The position numbers and the translations under genes were made by a program. 64,000 bases of DNA from [Clostridium] symbiosum (lineage in GTDB: Bacteria; Bacillota; Clostridia; Lachnospirales; Lachnospiraceae), in contig CP143946.1 of assembly GCA_036419695.1 (NCBI GenBank), positions 1,014,001 to 1,078,000 of the forward strand, given 5' to 3'. The notes beneath the pieces were generated by a model that had not been told where the DNA came from, ran no database searches, and saw only the letters and a program-made list of their open reading frames with translations. Of the stretch, positions 60,524-64,000 are shown one piece after another. The stretch's first letter is position 1, and the number at the start of each line of letters is the position of its first letter.

Positions 60524-62335
60524 ATGAATGTAAAGACAAAAATAAATACGGATGTGCTTGTGATCGGAGGAGGAGGGGCGGCCTGTACTGCGGCCGTCGC
60601 CGCCGCCGGCAAAGGAGCGGACGTTACACTTGTATCAAAAGGGAAGATCGGAAACAGCGGAAATACGATTATGATAGGAGGTTCCTATGGAATGGATGGA
60701 GCCAGCGCTTACCACAAATTTAAAATTGCCGAGGCAGATCCGGGTTTCACGAAAGAAGATTTGTTCCGTTCCATCTGTAATGACGGCTTTAATCTGAGCG
60801 ACCAGAATATGGTTGAGCAGTTTGTAGAAGAAAGTCCGGAAATTGTGTACAAAGTAAAACAGTGGGGAGAGGAGGCAGGCCAGAGGTTTAAATTTTACCG
60901 TCCCGGAAACTGGGATGTTACGGGAAGAGGAATGGGAACTTCCCTGTTAAAGGGTCTCGAAAAGACCGGCTCGGTTCACATGTATGAGGACGTGGCAATC
61001 ATCGAACTGCTGAAAAATAAGGAACGTGTAACAGGCGCCGTCGGCCTGGATCTCTACCGCGGCTGTCTGATTCAGTTTGAAGCAAAAGAAGTAGTCTTAG
61101 GAACGGGGGGATATCAGCCCTATTCTTTGAAAAATACAAACTCCGATATGACCGGGGACGGTCATGCCATGGCCTACAGAGCGGGAGCGGCTCTGGCGGA
61201 TATGGAGTTTATGCTGTTTCTCATCACCGCGGTAGAACCCAATGAGATGCGGGGGTCGATCCTGCCGGTCATCTGTACCTTCCGTGATGCCTTTGATTAC
61301 GATCCGGTGGATCGGGACGGCAGAAAGATCGAAATACCGGAACAGCTCCGGGAAATGGAAAAAACAAGTGAAATGTGCAAGCTGGTACATATTTACTACT
61401 ATGGCAAGGCCATCAGGGAGGGGCGCGGAACCGACAATGGAGGAATTTATTTTGATTTCCACCGGTTTACGGATGAGGAGATCGATAAGATGTTTGAAGC
61501 GCTGATGGATCATTTTGACGGTTTTTATCCCAGAGGAAAATATCATGGAAATGATATTCTTGAATATAAGAGGATTATTAAAGAGAAACGAAGAATCGAG
61601 GTGGGATTATCCAGCGAATATAGTGTGGGAGGTATTCTGGTGGATGAAAATATGAGAACCGGTGTACCTGGACTGCTGGCAGCAGGGGAATGTGCCGGCG
61701 GGGTGTTTGGAGCCAACCGTGTGGCAGACGCTGTGACTGAAATGCTGGTTCAGGGATATAAGGCCGGTGAAGTGGCCGGAGAGGCTGCTTTGACTGAGGA
61801 AAAGACGGAGAGTTCAGAAGAATCGGTCAAAGCCGTATTGGAAGGACTGGACAGAAAATTATCGGGAACCGGAGAGATAAGAATCAACAGTGTAATACGG
61901 GAAATGGAGAGCACTTCGGATACGGCCCTGGGACTTTGGCGTGATGAAGAACATCTTAAGGAAGGAATAGAGACATTTGAAAAATTAGAACAGACCCTGG
62001 AAGAGGTATATCTGCCAAGTAAGACTTTACTGTATAACCGTGAACTGTTAAGACTTCTGCAGACGGAGAATACACTGCTCTGTACCAGAGTGGCGGCAAA
62101 AATGGCCCGTATGAGAAAAGAGAGCAGGGGCCTCCATCTGAGAACGGACTATGAGTATATTGACAATGAAAAATGGCAGGTAAGAATCATGAGCCGTCTG
62201 GAAGAGGGACAGGATATTCTTACCACGAGAAAGCCGGTTGTAACAAGAATACCGCTCCGCCCGGCAGAAAAAGTGGACTATGAAACCTTCATTTTGGAGG
62301 AAGAACTTGGAATGGCAAACATGGAGGAAAAGTAG
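60524..62335 (+). CDS. FAD-dependent fumarate reductase/aspartate oxidase-like flavoprotein
   Basis: A 603-residue flavoprotein. The N-terminal FAD-binding fold is TDVLVIGGGGAACTAAVAAAGKGADVTLVSKG, followed by KIGNSGNTIMIGGSYGM. It also shows EVVLGTGGYQP, GDGHAMAYRAGAALADMEFM, and the late SVGGILVDENMRTGVPGLLAAGECAGGVFGANRVADAVTEML, all typical of the SdhA/FrdA/NadB group. The C-terminal helical domain is complete. Catalysis is probably a hydride transfer to or from an organic acid. The stop codon is directly followed by the start of the 2Fe-2S gene, so the two probably form one enzyme. Confidence 0.9.
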   Translation: MNVKTKINTDVLVIGGGGAACTAAVAAAGKGADVTLVSKGKIGNSGNTIMIGGSYGMDGASAYHKFKIAEADPGFTKEDLFRSICNDGFNLSDQNMVEQFVEESPEIVYKVKQWGEEAGQRFKFYRPGNWDVTGRGMGTSLLKGLEKTGSVHMYEDVAIIELLKNKERVTGAVGLDLYRGCLIQFEAKEVVLGTGGYQPYSLKNTNSDMTGDGHAMAYRAGAALADMEFMLFLITAVEPNEMRGSILPVICTFRDAFDYDPVDRDGRKIEIPEQLREMEKTSEMCKLVHIYYYGKAIREGRGTDNGGIYFDFHRFTDEEIDKMFEALMDHFDGFYPRGKYHGNDILEYKRIIKEKRRIEVGLSSEYSVGGILVDENMRTGVPGLLAAGECAGGVFGANRVADAVTEMLVQGYKAGEVAGEAALTEEKTESSEESVKAVLEGLDRKLSGTGEIRINSVIREMESTSDTALGLWRDEEHLKEGIETFEKLEQTLEEVYLPSKTLLYNRELLRLLQTENTLLCTRVAAKMARMRKESRGLHLRTDYEYIDNEKWQVRIMSRLEEGQDILTTRKPVVTRIPLRPAEKVDYETFILEEELGMANMEEK

Positions 62336-62644
62336 ATGAATATAAAAGTATACCGTTTTAATCCGGAAACAGATGCGAGCGCTTATTATGACGAATTCCA
62401 TGTGGAGGTGCGGCCGGAGGAAAGAATGACAGTTATGGGACTTCTGGAATATATCGGCAACGAGTTTGACGGAACTTTAAGTTTTTACATGCACAGCGTC
62501 TGCGGCCAGGGAATCTGCGGCCGCTGTGCGGTCAAAGTAAATGGAAAAGTATGCCTGGCCTGTAATACGGTGCTTACCGGCGAGGATGTTGTAATAGAGC
62601 CGGCCGGTACGAAGGTAGTGAAAGACTTAGTGGTGCAGAGATGA
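62336..62644 (+). CDS. 2Fe-2S ferredoxin-like subunit (SdhB/FrdB N-terminal type)
   Basis: A 102-residue protein with the plant-type ferredoxin fold of SdhB/FrdB. Cluster ligands lie in HSVCGQGICGRCAVKVNGK, plus CLACNTVL for the last Cys. The second half of a normal SdhB, which carries the 4Fe-4S and 3Fe-4S clusters, is missing. Its ATG immediately follows the flavoprotein stop, and its 3' end overlaps the next gene by four bases. It probably passes electrons between the flavin and an outside carrier. Confidence 0.87.
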   Translation: MNIKVYRFNPETDASAYYDEFHVEVRPEERMTVMGLLEYIGNEFDGTLSFYMHSVCGQGICGRCAVKVNGKVCLACNTVLTGEDVVIEPAGTKVVKDLVVQR

Positions 62645-63933
62645 GAAGAGATGATTTGCGGTACAGTGCATATCTGAGAATTATGGAACACGAACTGGTT
62701 CCTGCGATGGGCTGCACAGAGCCCATTGCCGTCGCATACTGCGCGGCAAAGGCGAGAGAGATTCTTGGAGGGATGCCTGAAAAAGTCCTGATTGAGGTAA
62801 GCGGGAATATTATAAAGAATGTAAAAAGTGCGGTAATACCTGGAACCGGCGGACAGAAAGGGATTGAGGCGGCCGTCGCCGCCGGAATTATAGTTGGAGA
62901 AGCGGATAGAAAACTGGAGGTTCTTTCTTTGGCGACGGATTCAGGCACAAGGGAAATTAAAAAATTTTTGGAAAAGGATGTAATCGACGTGCATCCCTCT
63001 TACACAGAACATATTCTGGATATTGCCGTGACGGTTTGGCGGAAAAACCACAGTGCAAAGGTCCGTATTGTGGATGAACATACAAATATTATTTCTGCAG
63101 AAAAAGACGGTGAGACCATAGCAGGTGGGACGCTCAGGGAGACAAGCCACCTCTTGGCAGAATCGGCGGGACAGGGGGATTATTCTCTTCTTACGGTGAA
63201 TGGTATTTATGATTTTGCCTGTTCCGTAGCGGCGGATGACGTCAGGGAAGTACTGAGACGTCAGATTAGCTGCAATCAGGCCATTGCGGAGGAAGGGATG
63301 TCCGGCCGTTACGGAGCGGCTATCGGAAAACTGCTGATTGAAACGTGCGGAAAAGAAGTCAGAACAAGGGCCAGAGCCAGGGCGGCGGCCGCTTCTGATG
63401 CAAGGATGAACGGCTGTGAGCTTCCCGTTGTTATTAATTCCGGAAGCGGTAATCAGGGAATTACGGTAAGTATTCCGGTTATTGAATATGCCGCAGAACT
63501 GGGCGCGGAGGAAGAAGAATGTCTCAGAGCGCTTGTGGTTTCAAATCTCATCACGCTGCATTTAAAATCAGGCATCGGACGGCTGTCCGCCTATTGCGGA
63601 GCCGTGAGTGCGGGAGTAGGAGCCGGAGCCGGGATTGCCTTTCTTCTGACAAAAGAACTGGCAGCTATAGAACATACGGTGATAAATGCACTCGCCATAA
63701 CAAGCGGCATTGTTTGTGACGGGGCAAAATCAAGCTGTGCGGCGAAGATTGCCACGGCTGTCGATGCAGGAATTTTCGGATTTGAAATGTATCAAAATGG
63801 ACGGCAGTTTTATGAAGGCGAGGGGCTTGTAGGAGCCGGAGCCGAAAACACAATACACAATATTGGAATTCTGGGCCGCGAAGGGATGCATGAAACGGAT
63901 AAAAAAATAATCGAGATCATGACCGGGTTTTAA
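62641..63933 (+). CDS. L-cysteine desulfidase / serine dehydratase-like family protein (CyuA/YhaM)
   Basis: The 430-residue protein belongs to the UPF0597 (YhaM/CyuA) family, which holds an iron-sulfur cluster and, in characterised members, splits L-cysteine to sulfide, ammonia and pyruvate. It has the start LVPAMGCTEPIAVAYCAAKA, VSGNIIKNVKSAVIPGTGG, VVINSGSGNQGITVSIPV, and late Cys residues in LSAYCGAVSAGVGAGAG, ITSGIVCDGAKSSCAAK. It overlaps the 2Fe-2S gene by ATGA. As last readable gene of the operon it suggests that cysteine or a close relative is a pathway intermediate. Confidence 0.85.
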   Translation: MRRDDLRYSAYLRIMEHELVPAMGCTEPIAVAYCAAKAREILGGMPEKVLIEVSGNIIKNVKSAVIPGTGGQKGIEAAVAAGIIVGEADRKLEVLSLATDSGTREIKKFLEKDVIDVHPSYTEHILDIAVTVWRKNHSAKVRIVDEHTNIISAEKDGETIAGGTLRETSHLLAESAGQGDYSLLTVNGIYDFACSVAADDVREVLRRQISCNQAIAEEGMSGRYGAAIGKLLIETCGKEVRTRARARAAAASDARMNGCELPVVINSGSGNQGITVSIPVIEYAAELGAEEEECLRALVVSNLITLHLKSGIGRLSAYCGAVSAGVGAGAGIAFLLTKELAAIEHTVINALAITSGIVCDGAKSSCAAKIATAVDAGIFGFEMYQNGRQFYEGEGLVGAGAENTIHNIGILGREGMHETDKKIIEIMTGF

Positions 63934-64000
63934 TCTCGCTGCTGTAAATGGCGGTATAGATGCACCTTATATGAGGCCGGTAGGGGAGGAAGAAAGGAGC
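63934..64000 (+). other. Window end, probable leader of another gene
   Basis: The last 67 bases have no terminator and end GGGGAGGAAGAAAGGAGC, which looks like a ribosome-binding site. The operon therefore may continue beyond the window. Confidence 0.4.

Overview
The window is chromosomal DNA of an endospore-forming Clostridia, most likely a Lachnospiraceae (Clostridium cluster XIVa) gut-type anaerobe. Evidence: spoIIIAG/spoIIIAH, spoIVB and spo0A; Gram-positive ribosome-binding sites and sigma-A promoters; lipoprotein signal peptides; a CIRCE heat-shock operator; yybP-ykoY and FMN riboswitches; no rRNA, tRNA or CRISPR array. The species is not determined. Assignments rest on reading the translations and DNA by eye; no database search was run.

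Layout. 1-6.6 kb: end of the spoIIIA operon (spoIIIAG 3' end, spoIIIAH), an Asp23 gene, a manganese-type riboswitch before a Na+-translocating decarboxylase beta subunit, an FMN-riboswitch-controlled ribU plus flavin-binding protein, and spoIVB. 6.6-17.7 kb: an accessory block lying between spoIVB and spo0A, which are neighbours in most endospore formers. It holds a 128-bp tandem hairpin repeat, broken fic and SEC-C genes, an ABC exporter, an unusual paired-operator region, and an ArsR-type regulator divergent from a sugar ABC importer with a GH2 glycosidase. 17.8-26.5 kb: spo0A, glgA, HD hydrolase, small membrane proteins, Maf, a HAD phosphatase, a PrsA-like foldase and a NagZ-like hexosaminidase. 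26.5-46 kb: M18 and M14 peptidases, CIRCE-controlled htpG, an SLC13 carrier with an amidohydrolase, CPBP, DegV, CapA, a radical SAM protein, galK, a cytidylate-kinase-like protein, and a P-type cation ATPase behind a second manganese riboswitch. Several dispersed hairpin repeat families sit in the gaps.

46-54.8 kb: an EamA exporter and a TetR regulator with face-to-face promoters around a palindromic operator. The same operator overlaps the -10 box of a dipeptidase plus YfcC-carrier operon, which suggests a small peptide/amino-acid regulon. A LysR regulator is divergent from an RraA-like aldolase and a dehydrogenase.

55-64 kb: the most interesting region. A PrpR-type sigma-54 activator precedes a consensus -24/-12 promoter and a five-gene operon: NhaC-family carrier, ATC-hydrolase-family protein, fumarate-reductase-like flavoprotein, a minimal 2Fe-2S protein and a cysteine-desulfidase-family enzyme. 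I infer a catabolic system for a sulfur- and nitrogen-containing small molecule that ends in cysteine breakdown. The substrate is unknown.
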